Positions 25,284 through 34,617 of a stretch of DNA of 64,000 nt are shown here, piece after piece (position 1 is the stretch's first letter; each line of letters opens with the position of its first letter). The position numbers and the translations under genes were made by a program. Origin of the DNA: CAVRJC01 sp963721435 (GTDB lineage Bacteria > Actinomycetota > Acidimicrobiia > IMCC26256 > DASPTH01); assembly GCA_963721435.1 (NCBI GenBank), contig CAVRJC010000006.1, positions 434,001 through 498,000 on the forward strand, given 5' to 3'. The notes below the pieces were generated by a model. The model was not told where the DNA came from, searched no databases, and was given only the letters and a program-made list of their open reading frames with translations.

Positions 25284-25778
25284 CTACGATCGCGAGACGG
25301 CGACGACCTGGATGGGGAGGCCGCCGGTGAGGTTGCGCACGGTCATGGTGATCTTGGCGCCGTTCTGGGCGGTCCACGTGCAGAACACCGAGCCGGCGGC
25401 GGGGTCGCACGTCCCGAACGTGTACGGGTTCTGCGCGGAGTACGCCTGCGAGAACATCTGGGTGATCGCGTCCTGGCTCGCGACCTGCGCGGCGGCCTGC
25501 TGGCTGTTGTTCTGCCACGCGACGAACAGGTACTTGGCGTAGCTCTCGGTGTCGTTGCTGATCGGCGGGTACGGGATGGTCGTGGGTGTGGCCGGCTTCG
25601 TGGTGGTGGTGGGCGGCGATGTCGTGGTGGGCGCGACCGTGCTCGTGGTGACGATCGTCGTGGTGGTGTCGGCGGCGTTGTTCGAGTCGTCGTCGCGCGT
25701 CACGAGCACGACTGCGAGCGCGATGGCCAGCACCGCGACCAGCCCGCCGAGCGCGTAGATCCAGCGGCGATCCGTCAT
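25284..25778 (-). CDS. Membrane-anchored protein with Thr/Pro-rich linker
   Basis: The 164-residue protein has one N-terminal membrane helix (IYALGGLVAVLAIALAVVLV). A low-complexity Thr/Pro/Ser linker of about 35 residues follows, then a small extracellular domain with two Cys (FGTCDPAAGSVFCTW) and a beta-rich end. No family is recognised; the layout is common for actinobacterial envelope proteins. It starts 43 bp after the xthA stop on the same strand and may be co-transcribed with it, although the two functions are not obviously related. Confidence 0.72.
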   Translation of the reverse strand: MTDRRWIYALGGLVAVLAIALAVVLVTRDDDSNNAADTTTTIVTTSTVAPTTTSPPTTTTKPATPTTIPYPPISNDTESYAKYLFVAWQNNSQQAAAQVASQDAITQMFSQAYSAQNPYTFGTCDPAAGSVFCTWTAQNGAKITMTVRNLTGGLPIQVVAVSRS

Positions 25779-25821
25779 GGGTTCCTGCCCCTCTTCTTTG
25801 GGCCTCTCACCGTCGGGCCGA

Positions 25822-26598
25822 TCATGTGAAATCGACGAGCAGTGGCGCATGGTCGGACGGCTGCTGACCTTTGCGGGCGTTGCGGTCGACGACCGACCAG
25901 GTGATGCGATCGGCCAGTGGGCGCGTCACCAGTGCGAGGTCGATGCGCATGCCTCGGTGCTGGTGGAAGTCGCCGCGGCGGTAGTCCCAGTAGGTGAAGA
26001 GGTTCGTGTCGGCGTACCGCTCGCGGAACGCGTCGACGAGACCCCACTCGCGGAGCTTCACGATGGCCCGGCGCTCGGGCTCGGTGACGTGCGTCGCGCC
26101 GGCGAACGCCTTCACCGACCACACGTCGCGATCTTCCGGTGCCACGTTGAAGTCACCGAGCACCGCGAGCGGCTGGTCGGGGCTCTGGTTGCTCGCGAGC
26201 CAGTCGTGCAACGCGTCGAGCCACACGAGCTTGCGGTCGTAGAACTCGGTGCCGACCTCGCGCCCGTTGGGGACGTAGACGCTGACGACCCGCACGCCGT
26301 CGCACGTTGCCGCGAGCACGCGCGCGTCACCCTCGTAGGGGTCGACGGTTTCGTCGTCGAAGCCCGTCGTGACGTCGTCGATGCCGACGCGCGACAGGAT
26401 CGCCACGCCGTTCCACTGGTTGTGCCCGTGGTGCACGGAGTCGTAGCCGAACCCCGAGAACGCGAGGTGCGGGAAGGCGTCGTCGGCGAGCTTGGTCTCC
26501 TGCAGGCAGAGCACGTCGGGCTGTGCGTAACCGAGCCATTCCTCCACGCGCGGCATGCGGGCCTTCAGCGAGTTGACGTTCCAGGTGGCGATCCGCAC
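25822..26598 (-). CDS. xthA: Exodeoxyribonuclease III (AP endonuclease)
   Basis: The 258-residue protein opens RIATWNVNSLKARMPRVEEW and has VLCLQETKLADDAFP (metal-binding Glu). VPNGREVGTEFYDRKLVW, GDFNVAPEDRDVW and the terminal QQPSDHAPLLVDF with the catalytic Asp-His complete the ExoIII/APE1 signature. It cleaves abasic sites and trims 3' blocks in base-excision repair. GTG 26598 follows TAACTT by 6 nt, a leaderless start. It lies 22 bp downstream of the cyclic-nucleotide-binding gene on the same strand. Confidence 0.95.
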   Translation of the reverse strand: MRIATWNVNSLKARMPRVEEWLGYAQPDVLCLQETKLADDAFPHLAFSGFGYDSVHHGHNQWNGVAILSRVGIDDVTTGFDDETVDPYEGDARVLAATCDGVRVVSVYVPNGREVGTEFYDRKLVWLDALHDWLASNQSPDQPLAVLGDFNVAPEDRDVWSVKAFAGATHVTEPERRAIVKLREWGLVDAFRERYADTNLFTYWDYRRGDFHQHRGMRIDLALVTRPLADRITWSVVDRNARKGQQPSDHAPLLVDFT

Positions 26599-26620
26599 GC
26601 GCCGAAGTTACCGCCTCGGG

Positions 26621-27613
26621 TCAGGCCTCCCGGCGATGACCCTCGGCCAGCTCGAGGAGCGCATCGCGGTCGATCTGGTCGGGTGATGCGACGGCGACGC
26701 GGACGTTCGTCGCCGCCGACAGTGTGGCGGTGCGGATGCCGCCTTCGAGGACGGCGCGCTCGCCGAGGATCGCGCCGGGCCCGAGCTCGGCGACGACTTC
26801 GCCGTCGATGATCACGGACAACACGCCGTCGAGCACGAGGAAGAGGTCACGGCCTTCCTCGCCCTGCTCGACGAGGTGCTTGCCCTTCTTGAGGATGCGG
26901 ATCTCGGGCTTCGCGCCGGCGCGCATGATGGTGGTGGACAGTTGTCGCTCGAGCGCGGACTCGACCGCGGTCACCAGCGCCTTCGAGTCGCGGTCGCCCC
27001 ACGGCGTGTGCTTCCCGAACGCGTCGCGGTACCACTCCTTGAAGTCGGCGAGGCCGACTTTGGCGCCGAGCTTGCCGTCGGCGTCGTAGACCCAGTGACG
27101 GGGGAACTTGCTCGCGCCCAGCACTTCGAACGACGAGGTGCCGTCGGCGCGGATCGTGAGCGCGAGGGTGGTCCACACGGTGGGCGCGCGGAACTGCACG
27201 AACGGAGGGTGGTTTACCCGCCGGGGCGCGGGGAGACCGGTGCGGCCGCCGGTGGTCTGCACGAAGCGCACCGCGTCGTCGTGCACTTCTGGCTCGTGGC
27301 GGATGTCGGGCAGCGGGACCGGCTCGAACGTGGCGCGCAGCTTCGCGAGGCGCACGGTCGTCGCGCCCATGAGCCCGCCGCCGGAGTAGCCACAGTCTGT
27401 GATGCGCCCACCCTCGATGTCTGCCCACGCGGTGAGGTGGTTGGCGAAGCGGAACGCGCCCGCGGCGCGCAACGCCTCGAGATCGTCGATCACGTCGGGA
27501 GGCGGGTCGTCGTAGTGCGTGAAGCCCGCCTCGAACGTTCCCTTCAGCACCGGGCCGCTCACCGCCTCCGACGGGATCCACGACACACTGGTCACCGACG
27601 ATTCGACGCGCAC
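26621..27613 (-). CDS. Cyclic-nucleotide-binding domain protein with an uncharacterised N-terminal domain
   Basis: The 330-residue protein ends in a complete cNMP-binding domain. It shows KKGKHLVEQGEEGRDLFLVL (beta-roll entry) and GPGAILGERAVLEGGIRTAT, the phosphate-binding cassette with the Gly-Glu and Arg that hold cyclic nucleotide phosphate. No helix-turn-helix follows, so it is not a CRP-type regulator. The first about 220 residues form a domain I cannot name, with ADIEGGRITDCGYSGGGLMG and SFEVLGASKFPRHWVYDADG. GTG 27613 has GGAGG 7 nt upstream. It is divergent from a nucleotidyl-cyclase gene, which suggests it is the effector of that cyclase's product. Confidence 0.87.
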   Translation of the reverse strand: MRVESSVTSVSWIPSEAVSGPVLKGTFEAGFTHYDDPPPDVIDDLEALRAAGAFRFANHLTAWADIEGGRITDCGYSGGGLMGATTVRLAKLRATFEPVPLPDIRHEPEVHDDAVRFVQTTGGRTGLPAPRRVNHPPFVQFRAPTVWTTLALTIRADGTSSFEVLGASKFPRHWVYDADGKLGAKVGLADFKEWYRDAFGKHTPWGDRDSKALVTAVESALERQLSTTIMRAGAKPEIRILKKGKHLVEQGEEGRDLFLVLDGVLSVIIDGEVVAELGPGAILGERAVLEGGIRTATLSAATNVRVAVASPDQIDRDALLELAEGHRREA

Positions 27614-27641
27614 GGTCCGACCTCCTGCTCGCTCCCGCACA

Positions 27642-27651
27642 ACGCTACGGT
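27642..27651. promoter_or_regulatory. Overlapping divergent -10 boxes between the cNMP-binding and cyclase genes
   Basis: On the minus strand TAGCGT (27647-27642) and on the plus strand TACGGT (27646-27651) share the same TA dinucleotide, giving divergent starts about 20 bp apart in the 145-bp gap. RNA polymerase could not occupy both at once, so the two genes would be reciprocally or jointly controlled. Seen in sequence; the functional reading is inference. Confidence 0.4.
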
Positions 27652-27758
27652 CGCCCCGGCGCGGAAGGCCAGTGGGCCTGCCCTCCACGGCGGGGGTGGG
27701 CAGCACCACCACCCGGAGGTGCCAGACCACCTTGCGCCGAACGAGGGGGAATTGCTCA

Positions 27759-29102
27759 ATGAGTGGCATGGGAGAGGGTCGGATCACGGTGTTCCTCGCC
27801 GACGACAACGTGATCGTCCGGGAAGGCGTGCGGGCGATCCTCGCGCTCGAGGCCGACCTCGAGGTGGTCGGCACGGCCGACGACTACGACAGCCTCCTCG
27901 CGGGCGCCGAGGCCCTGGCGCCGCAGGTGCTCGTCACCGACATCCGGATGCCGCCGAGCTTCCAGCAGGAGGGGATCGACGCGGCCAAGGAGCTGCGGAA
28001 GCGCCACCCGGGCACGGGTGTGGTCGTCCTCTCGCAGTACGACGACCCCGACTACGCCATCGCGCTGCTCGGCGAGGGCGCGGCCGGCTACGCCTACCTG
28101 CTCAAGGACCGCGTGGCCGAGGGCGACCAGCTCGCGCGGGCCGTCCGCGAGGTCGCGACCGGCGGTTCGGTGATCGACCCGAAGATCGTCGAAGCGCTCG
28201 TCGCGCCGGTCACCGACGACGCCGGCCTCACCGCCGACGACGAGGAGCTCCTCCACGAAGTCGCCGAAGGCCGCCCGATCAAGGCGATCGCCGCGTCGCG
28301 CAACACGACCGCGGCCGACGTCGCCGACTCGGTGGAGAAGCTCTTCCTGAAGTTGTCGGAAGGTGCGAGCACCGGGACGACCGGCGCGCTGAAGCGGCTG
28401 CGCATGTTGCACATGGCGATCGTCGACCGCGAGGAGCAGGGCGAGCAGCTCAGCCGTCTCCTTCCCGGGGGACTCGCCGACATGCTGCGTGACGAGGGCC
28501 GAGAGATCGGCGAGACCGAGGAGCTCACCGTCACGATCCTGATGGGCGACATCCGCGGCTACTCGGGCATCGCGGAGCACAGTGATCCCACGCAGCTCGC
28601 GCTGCAGCTCAGCGAGCACCGCGCGGAGATGAACCACGCGATCATCGACGAGGGTGGCACGGTCATGCAGTTCGTCGGCGACGCGGTGATGGCGTGCTTC
28701 GGCGCGCCAGTGCCACTCGAGGATCACGCCGATCGTGCCGTGAAGGCCGCGGTCGCGATGCTCACCCGGCAGCGCGCGTTGAACTCCGAGTGGCGCGAGC
28801 GCGGCCGGGCTGCGTTCGGCCTCGGTATCGGCGTGTCGACCGGTGACGTCGCAGCTGCGCTCCTCGGTTCGGCCGAGCGCGTCGAGTACACGCTCGTGGG
28901 CGACACCGTGAACCTCGCACAGCGCCTGCAAGACCTTGCGCGTCCGGCGGGGCGCATCGTGATGAACGAGTCGACGCACGCGTCGTTGCGCAACCCGGTC
29001 GAGTGCGTGGAGCTCGACGAGATCATGGTCAAGGGGCGGCAGACGCCGGTGCATGCGTTCCGCATCGACGTCTACGACTCGGAGGAGGAAGAAGGAGCAT
29101 GA
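27759..29102 (+). CDS. Response regulator fused to a class III adenylate/guanylate cyclase
   Basis: The 447-residue protein has a receiver domain (residues 8-130; phospho-acceptor Asp61 in LVTDIRMPP). It is followed by a LuxR-like but weakened helix-turn-helix segment (about 155-215, EVAEGRPIKAIAASRNTTAA), then a class III cyclase catalytic domain (about 255-440). Metal-binding aspartates are Asp264 (MGDIRGYS) and Asp308 (FVGDAVMACFG). VNLAQR supplies the transition-state Asn and Arg. The usual purine-selecting Lys position reads Gln, so ATP or GTP specificity cannot be assigned. Start ATG 27759 follows GAGGGGGAA. The stop overlaps the ABC ATPase start (ATGA), implying coupled translation. 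Confidence 0.88.
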   Translation: MSGMGEGRITVFLADDNVIVREGVRAILALEADLEVVGTADDYDSLLAGAEALAPQVLVTDIRMPPSFQQEGIDAAKELRKRHPGTGVVVLSQYDDPDYAIALLGEGAAGYAYLLKDRVAEGDQLARAVREVATGGSVIDPKIVEALVAPVTDDAGLTADDEELLHEVAEGRPIKAIAASRNTTAADVADSVEKLFLKLSEGASTGTTGALKRLRMLHMAIVDREEQGEQLSRLLPGGLADMLRDEGREIGETEELTVTILMGDIRGYSGIAEHSDPTQLALQLSEHRAEMNHAIIDEGGTVMQFVGDAVMACFGAPVPLEDHADRAVKAAVAMLTRQRALNSEWRERGRAAFGLGIGVSTGDVAAALLGSAERVEYTLVGDTVNLAQRLQDLARPAGRIVMNESTHASLRNPVECVELDEIMVKGRQTPVHAFRIDVYDSEEEEGA

Positions 29103-29818
29103 CCGACAACCTGGTCGTCGAGACGCGGGGCCTGCGCAAGACGTTCGAGTCCGAGGGTGCACCGGTGCGCGCGCTGCGCGGCGTCGACTTCACGATGACG
29201 CCGGGCGAGTTCGTCGCTGTGATGGGGCCGTCGGGCTGCGGGAAGTCGACGATGCTCAACATCGTCGCGGGGCTCGACACGCCGACCGACGGGGAAGTGA
29301 TGCTCGCCGGCGAGCAGCTCGTCGGGAAGAGCGAAGACGACCTCGCGATCATGCGGCGCAAGCACATCGGTATCGTGTTCCAGTTCTTCAACCTGCTCGA
29401 AGGCATGAGCGTCCTGGAGAACGTCACGCTGCCGGCGGTGATCGCGGGCGCGCCACGCAAGCGCGCAGAGACGCGCGCGCGCGACCTGCTCGACCTCCTC
29501 GGCCTCGCCGACAAGGCGAAGGACGCGCCCGGCGTGCTCTCCGGCGGTCAGCGGCAGCGGCTCGCGATCGCGCGCGCGCTCGCCAACGAGCCCACGTTGC
29601 TACTGGCCGACGAGCCCACCGGCGCGCTCGACTCCGAAGGTGGGCAGGAAGTGCTCGAGCTGTTCCGCCGCCTGCACGTGGGCGGGCAGACGATCCTCAT
29701 GGTCACCCACGACGACGACGTCGCCGCCGCGGCTGACCGCATCGTGCGGATGCGCGACGGACGCGTCGTGAGCGAGGCCGACGAGGCGGCCGCCGCGTCC
29801 GCGTCGAGCATGCCGTAG
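29099..29818 (+). CDS. ABC transporter ATP-binding protein, MacB/LolD type
   Basis: The 239-residue ATPase has Walker A GPSGCGKST, Q-loop VFQFFNLLEGMS, signature LSGGQRQRLAIARALA, Walker B LLLADEPTGALD and switch His in MVTHDDDVAAAADR. The LNIVAGLDTPTDG and FQFFNLL features are typical of the MacB/LolD subfamily, which powers FtsX-type permeases by mechanotransmission rather than by import. Such pairs often export lipids or peptides or act with two-component sensors. It starts inside the stop of the cyclase gene and is followed after 15 bp by its permease. Confidence 0.94.
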   Translation: MTDNLVVETRGLRKTFESEGAPVRALRGVDFTMTPGEFVAVMGPSGCGKSTMLNIVAGLDTPTDGEVMLAGEQLVGKSEDDLAIMRRKHIGIVFQFFNLLEGMSVLENVTLPAVIAGAPRKRAETRARDLLDLLGLADKAKDAPGVLSGGQRQRLAIARALANEPTLLLADEPTGALDSEGGQEVLELFRRLHVGGQTILMVTHDDDVAAAADRIVRMRDGRVVSEADEAAAASASSMP

Positions 29819-29833
29819 CGGCACGGGTATGGC

Positions 29834-32303
29834 ATGAGCGCGGTCTGGTACCGCTTCCGCGCCGAGCTGAGGACGCGCTGGAAGTCGATCGCGGCGCTCG
29901 CGCTCCTCGTCGGTGTGGCCGGCGGCGCGACGCTCGCCGCGGTCGCGGGCGCGCGGCGGACCGACACTGCCTACTCGCGACTGGTCCAGGCCACCGACGC
30001 CTCCGAGGTGTTGGTGAACCCCGATCAGGGCAGCGGAAGTGCGCTGAGCTCGGACGCGATCGCGCGCCTCCCCATGGTCACGTCGGCGGGGAGGCTCGAC
30101 GGCGTCGTCGTGAGCCCGATGGATCCACGAACCCCCGACGACTTGGGTCGGTACGGGATCGTGCTCGCGCCCGACGCAACGGCGGGGCGGAAGTTGGGCC
30201 GAGCCAAGATCCTCGAAGGCCGGATGCCCGACCCGCGGCGCGCCACCGAGGTGCTCGTCGACCCGGTGCTCGCGAAGCAGGAGGGCCTGGCGGTCGGGAG
30301 CACTCTTCGGTCGGTCGTGTTGAGCAACGCCGACTTCGGGGCCCTCGATGCTCTGGGGCCCGAGGATGCCGCGGTGGCAGCGGTACGGGGTGGCGAGATC
30401 GGTCAGCGCGTCGACCTCACGGTCGCGGGGATCGGGGTGACGCCGGACTCGATCGTGGTCGACGAGGGCTTCGAGACCCCGCAGATGGTCATGAGCCCCG
30501 CGTTCTCGAAGCGCTTCCCCGACGCCTCGGTGCAGTACTGGGGTGAGATCGTGCGCCTCAGGCGCGGCGCGAAGGATGTGCCCGCGTTCAGGGACGCCGT
30601 CTCGGCGCTGGTGCCGGATGAAGCTGTCGCCTTCCAGACGAACAGCGTCACCGCGGCGAAGGTCGACCGCGCCGTGCAACCGTCGGTCGGGGCACTCACA
30701 GTGTTCGCGATCGTGATCGCGCTGACCGGTCTGCTCGTCGTCGGGCAGACCTTGGCGCGGCAGAGCTTCCTCGATTCGGTCGACTACCCGGCGCTCAACG
30801 CGCTCGGGGTTCGCGCGTCGCCAGCGGTTCGAGTCCGCGATGTTGCGCGCGGCGATGGTGGCGGTACTGGGTGGGCTGCTCGCGCTCGTGCTCGCGATCG
30901 CGCTCTCGCCGTTGACGCCGATCGGTGCCGCGCGCACTGCCGAGCCGGACCCCGGGCTGCGCCTCGACACCTTCGTCCTCGGTGTTGGTGTGGTCGCCGT
31001 CGTGCTCGCAGTGCTGGCGCTCGCGGCGATCCCGGCGTGGCGTGACGCGCGCACGCGAGCGTTGCAGCAGCGGGACGCCGGAGTCACGCGACCGTCACGG
31101 CTGGCGCGGGCGCTGGGCACGGCCGGCGCGTGGTTGCCGTTGACCGCCGGCGTCCGCATGGCCCTCGAGCCGGGCCGCGGGCGGACAGCGCTTCCCGTGC
31201 GCACGACGATCGTCAGCGCGTTCCTTGCCATCGCCACAGTCGCGGGTGCAGTCGTGTTCGCCGCGAGCCTCGATCATCTGGTCTCGACGCCACGGTTGTA
31301 CGGCTGGAATTGGGACGTGCGGATCGACACGTCTGCCGACACGCCCGAGCAGGCCGCTGCCGTGTCGGGCGCGGTGCAGAAGGCTCTCGACGGCTCGCAG
31401 TCCGTCAAGGCCTGGTCGACGGCGAACTTGAGCGATGCGACCGTGAACGGACTGTCGATGCCGACACTCGGCATCGATCGGGCGAGAGGGCGCGTCGGCC
31501 CGTCGGTCGTGAGCGGGCGACTGCCCGAGCGGGCGAGCGAGATCGCGCTCGGGGCGCGCACGATGCGTTCGCTCGGCGTCGGCATCGGCGACACCGTCGA
31601 TGCGCGGCTGCTCTCCGGCGGTTCGACGCGGCTCCGGGTCGTCGGCCGTGTCGTACTCCCGGGGCTCGGCAACTACCAGGGCGCCGACAAGACAACGCTT
31701 GGCGAAGGCGCGGTGGTCGAGGAGGCGACGTTGGCGGAGCTCGCCCCTGAGTTCTTTCGGAAGACGTTCCTTGTCGACATTCGGAATGACGCCAACGCCC
31801 GAGCGGTCGACGACGCGGCTCAGCGCATCGTGGCGGCCGCGGGCCCGAGTGCTGACGAGGTGACATTGCAGCGGCCGTCCGACATCGTTGCGTACGAGAA
31901 GGTGCGCACGACTCCGATCGTGCTCGCCGGGTTGCTCGCGCTCCTCGCGCTGATGACGGTCACGCACGCATTGGTGACCGGCGTGCGCCGCCGTCGACGT
32001 GATCTCGCCTTGCTGAAGACGTTGGGCTTTACGCGTGGGCAGGTGTCGGGCGCGGTCGCGTGGCAGGTGTCGACGATCGGGGCGATCGCGCTCGTCGTCG
32101 GGCTCCCGTTGGGTGTCGTGCTCGGGCGCTGGGCGTGGAGGGCGCTGGCGAACAACCTCGGCACCGTGTCGGAACCGATCGTGCCGGTCGCGTTGCTCCT
32201 CGTGGTGGTGCCTGTCGTCCTCCTGTTGCTCAATGCCGTCGCGTATCTCCCCGGTCGAGTGGCGGCGCGGCTGCGGCCCGCGACCGTGCTGAGGAGCGAG
32301 TGA
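29834..32303 (+). pseudogene. FtsX/MacB-type ABC permease, interrupted by one extra G (frame-corrected 822 aa)
   Basis: From ATG 29834 the protein has an N-terminal helix (IAALALLVGVAGGATLAAVA), a large external domain and the start of the first FtsX domain (LTVFAIVIALTGLLVVGQTL). At GGGG (30806-30809) the literal frame turns to unrelated sequence, while the next frame continues FARRQRFESAMLRAAMVAVL to the stop at 32303. Removing one G gives ALGFARRQ, which matches the equivalent ALKTLGFTRGQ-like segment in the second FtsX domain of the same protein. The full-length product therefore has the family's normal length of about 800 residues. It would partner the upstream ATPase. An indel in the assembly is likelier than true loss. 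Confidence 0.85.
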
Positions 32304-32407
32304 TGCGCGTCGCGCTCGCGACCCTCGTCGTTGCGAATCGCAACGCCTGGTTCCCCGTGCGTGCGGCAGCGCGCACGCGTCCTGCAATCGTTCTACGATC
32401 GGAGTAG
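32303..32407 (+). pseudogene. 34-codon remnant of the 3' end of a second FtsX permease
   Basis: ATG at 32303 overlaps the permease stop (TGATG). The 34 residues include VVANRNAWFPVRAAARTRPA and end IVLRSE. The preceding permease ends YLPGRVAARLRPATVLRSE. The short frame thus repeats the C terminus of an FtsX permease, as if a tandem second permease had been deleted down to its last codons. It could still be translated through coupling, but I consider it a relic. It ends 2 bp before the histidine kinase start. Confidence 0.6.
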
Positions 32408-32409
32408 CC

Positions 32410-34569
32410 GTGGCCACCAGCCTCGATCACGTCGAACCGCTCGAGCTCACCAGCCTGCGCGACGACGCACGTGACCGACCTCCGTGGTCCACGCGCGCCA
32501 CCGGCACGCTTGCGCTCTCGTTCGCCGCCGCGGTCATCGTCGCGCTCACGCTCCTGATCTCCGAAGAGGCGACGCTCGGTCCCGGCCGCGTGCTCGGCGC
32601 GGCGCTCGTAGCCGCCTGGTGCCTGAGCGCGATCTTCGTGGCGGTGCACCGGCCCGCGGAACCGCTCGCGATCGTCATGGTGCTCGGCGCGCTCATCGGT
32701 GCGTTCGCGCTCTTCGGCGCCGCGCTCGCCGTGCGAGACGCGGCCACGCTCAGTGCCAACGACTGGGGCGCGGCGATCCGTGCGGTCGCGGTGGCGGTCC
32801 TGCCCGCCGTGGGCCTCCAGCTCGCGCTCGGGCTCCCCGACGGCATGCTGCGCAGCGCGGCGCGTCGCGTGACCGTCCTCGCGGGCTACGTGGTCGCCGC
32901 CGGTCTCGCGATCGACCTGCTCGACGAGCGCCCCGACGTGCCGATCGAGCCGGTGGCGGTGGTGGCCGGCGTGTTCGCGCTCGTTGCGATCGTGGGGTTC
33001 TTCGCCCGTTGTCGCGCCGCGCGCACGGCGCACGAGCGCGCGCGCATGCAGTGGGTCGCGTGGGCAGTCGTCGTCGCGGGCGCGATCTCCATCGTGGTCG
33101 CGGTGTTGCACGCCCTGGTGTCGTGGCCGGAGCCCGTGCGCGGTGTCGCGGTGGCGACCACCGTGCTCATCCCTCTGTCGCTGGCCTTCGGCGCGTCCGA
33201 GCGCATCGCGGTGCGGATCGACCGCCTGCTCGTGCACACGATCACCTTGGCCGGCCTCGCGGCGATGGTGGCGGCGTGCTACCTCCTCATCGTGCTGGGG
33301 CTCGGCCGCACGCCGACGGGCGACGAGCAGACACTCCTCGGCTTGTCGATGCTCGCGGCCGCGGTCGCGGCGCTGCTGTGGATCCCGGTGCGCGAGCGAC
33401 TCACCGAGGTCGCGACGCGTCGGGTGTACGGCGAGCGCCACGCGCCCGACGAGGTGCTCCGCACGTTCGGCAGCCGGCTCACACGCGCCTTGCCCCTCGA
33501 CGAGCTGCTGCTCCAGCTGGCGGAGTCGTTGAAGAAGACGATGGCCCTCGCGGTGGCGGAGGTGTGGACGCGCGGCACCGGTGGGCTCGAGCGCGCGGTG
33601 TCGGTTCCCGAACGCGGTCCGGGACGTATTGCGATCGGCGCCGAGGAAGAGCCGGTGATCGCGCGTGCGGGTGTGTCGGGCGTCGCGTGGGCGAAGATCT
33701 GGTTGCCGGCGGTGCTCGAAGACGACGCCGACGTGATGCGCGTGGCACCCATCACCAACTCGGGCGAGCTCCTCGGTCTGATCGTGGTGCGGCGCCCCGG
33801 GGGAGCGTTGCAGTTCTCCGAGGCCGACGAGCAGGCCCTCACCGAGCTGGCGCGTCAGGTCGGGCTCGCGTTGCACAACGTGAAGCTCGACTCCGCGCTC
33901 CAGGAGTCACTCGACGAGGTGCGCCGGCAGGCCGACGAGCTCCGCGCGTCCCGCACGCGCATCGTCGAAGCCGGTGACGCGCAGCGCCGCGCGATCGAGC
34001 GCGACCTGCACGACGGTGCGCAGCAGCACCTCGTGGCGCTCGCGGTGAGCGTGAACCTCGCGCGTCAGATCTCCGACTCGGATCCCGAGGCGGCGAAAGG
34101 GATGCTCGAGCAGATCGGGAAGGACCTGCAGGAAGCGGTGCAGGAATTGCGCAACCTCGCGCACGGGATCTACCCGCCCCTGCTCATGGACCGCGGTCTC
34201 TCCGAGGCACTCAGCGCGGCGGCCGGGCGTGCCGCGTTGCCCACCGGGGTCGAGGCCGAGGGCATCGGCCGCTACGCGCAGCAGCTCGAGGCCGCGGTGT
34301 ACTTCTGTGTGCTCGAGGCGCTGCAGAACGCGGCGAAGCACGCGGGCCCGGGATCGCAGGCGAGCGTGAGCGTGCGCGAAGAAGAGGGTGCGCTTCTCTT
34401 CGACGTGGTCGACGACGGTGCGGGCTTCGACACGAGCACGGGCGCGCACCACGGGCACGGGTTCGTGAACATGAGCGATCGCGTCGGTGCCATCGGCGGG
34501 AGCATCGCCGTCGAGTCGTCGCCGGGGCACGGCACCCGCATCTCCGGCCGCATCCCACTCTCGGGATAG
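32410..34569 (+). CDS. Membrane sensor histidine kinase, NarL-partner (HisKA_3) type with GAF-like domain
   Basis: The 719-residue protein has about eight to ten membrane helices (residues about 30-335), then a GAF-like domain (about 365-490; SGELLGLIVVRRPG) and a coiled segment. The HisKA_3 phosphorylation site is ERDLHDGAQQHLVALAVSVN (His534), and the HATPase domain shows EALQNAAKHAG (N box) and FDVVDDGAGFD (G1). This architecture pairs with LuxR-type or single-domain response regulators. No sensed ligand is evident. GTG 32410 follows GGAG (32401-32404), with a TACGAT box at 32394-32399. It is downstream of the cyclase-ABC genes and tail-to-tail with a receiver-only regulator. Confidence 0.92.
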   Translation: MATSLDHVEPLELTSLRDDARDRPPWSTRATGTLALSFAAAVIVALTLLISEEATLGPGRVLGAALVAAWCLSAIFVAVHRPAEPLAIVMVLGALIGAFALFGAALAVRDAATLSANDWGAAIRAVAVAVLPAVGLQLALGLPDGMLRSAARRVTVLAGYVVAAGLAIDLLDERPDVPIEPVAVVAGVFALVAIVGFFARCRAARTAHERARMQWVAWAVVVAGAISIVVAVLHALVSWPEPVRGVAVATTVLIPLSLAFGASERIAVRIDRLLVHTITLAGLAAMVAACYLLIVLGLGRTPTGDEQTLLGLSMLAAAVAALLWIPVRERLTEVATRRVYGERHAPDEVLRTFGSRLTRALPLDELLLQLAESLKKTMALAVAEVWTRGTGGLERAVSVPERGPGRIAIGAEEEPVIARAGVSGVAWAKIWLPAVLEDDADVMRVAPITNSGELLGLIVVRRPGGALQFSEADEQALTELARQVGLALHNVKLDSALQESLDEVRRQADELRASRTRIVEAGDAQRRAIERDLHDGAQQHLVALAVSVNLARQISDSDPEAAKGMLEQIGKDLQEAVQELRNLAHGIYPPLLMDRGLSEALSAAAGRAALPTGVEAEGIGRYAQQLEAAVYFCVLEALQNAAKHAGPGSQASVSVREEEGALLFDVVDDGAGFDTSTGAHHGHGFVNMSDRVGAIGGSIAVESSPGHGTRISGRIPLSG

Positions 34570-34617
34570 AGCCGGGGCCGAGCGCCCGCGGCGGCGCAGA
34601 CGCGGCAGGGGCAGGTA

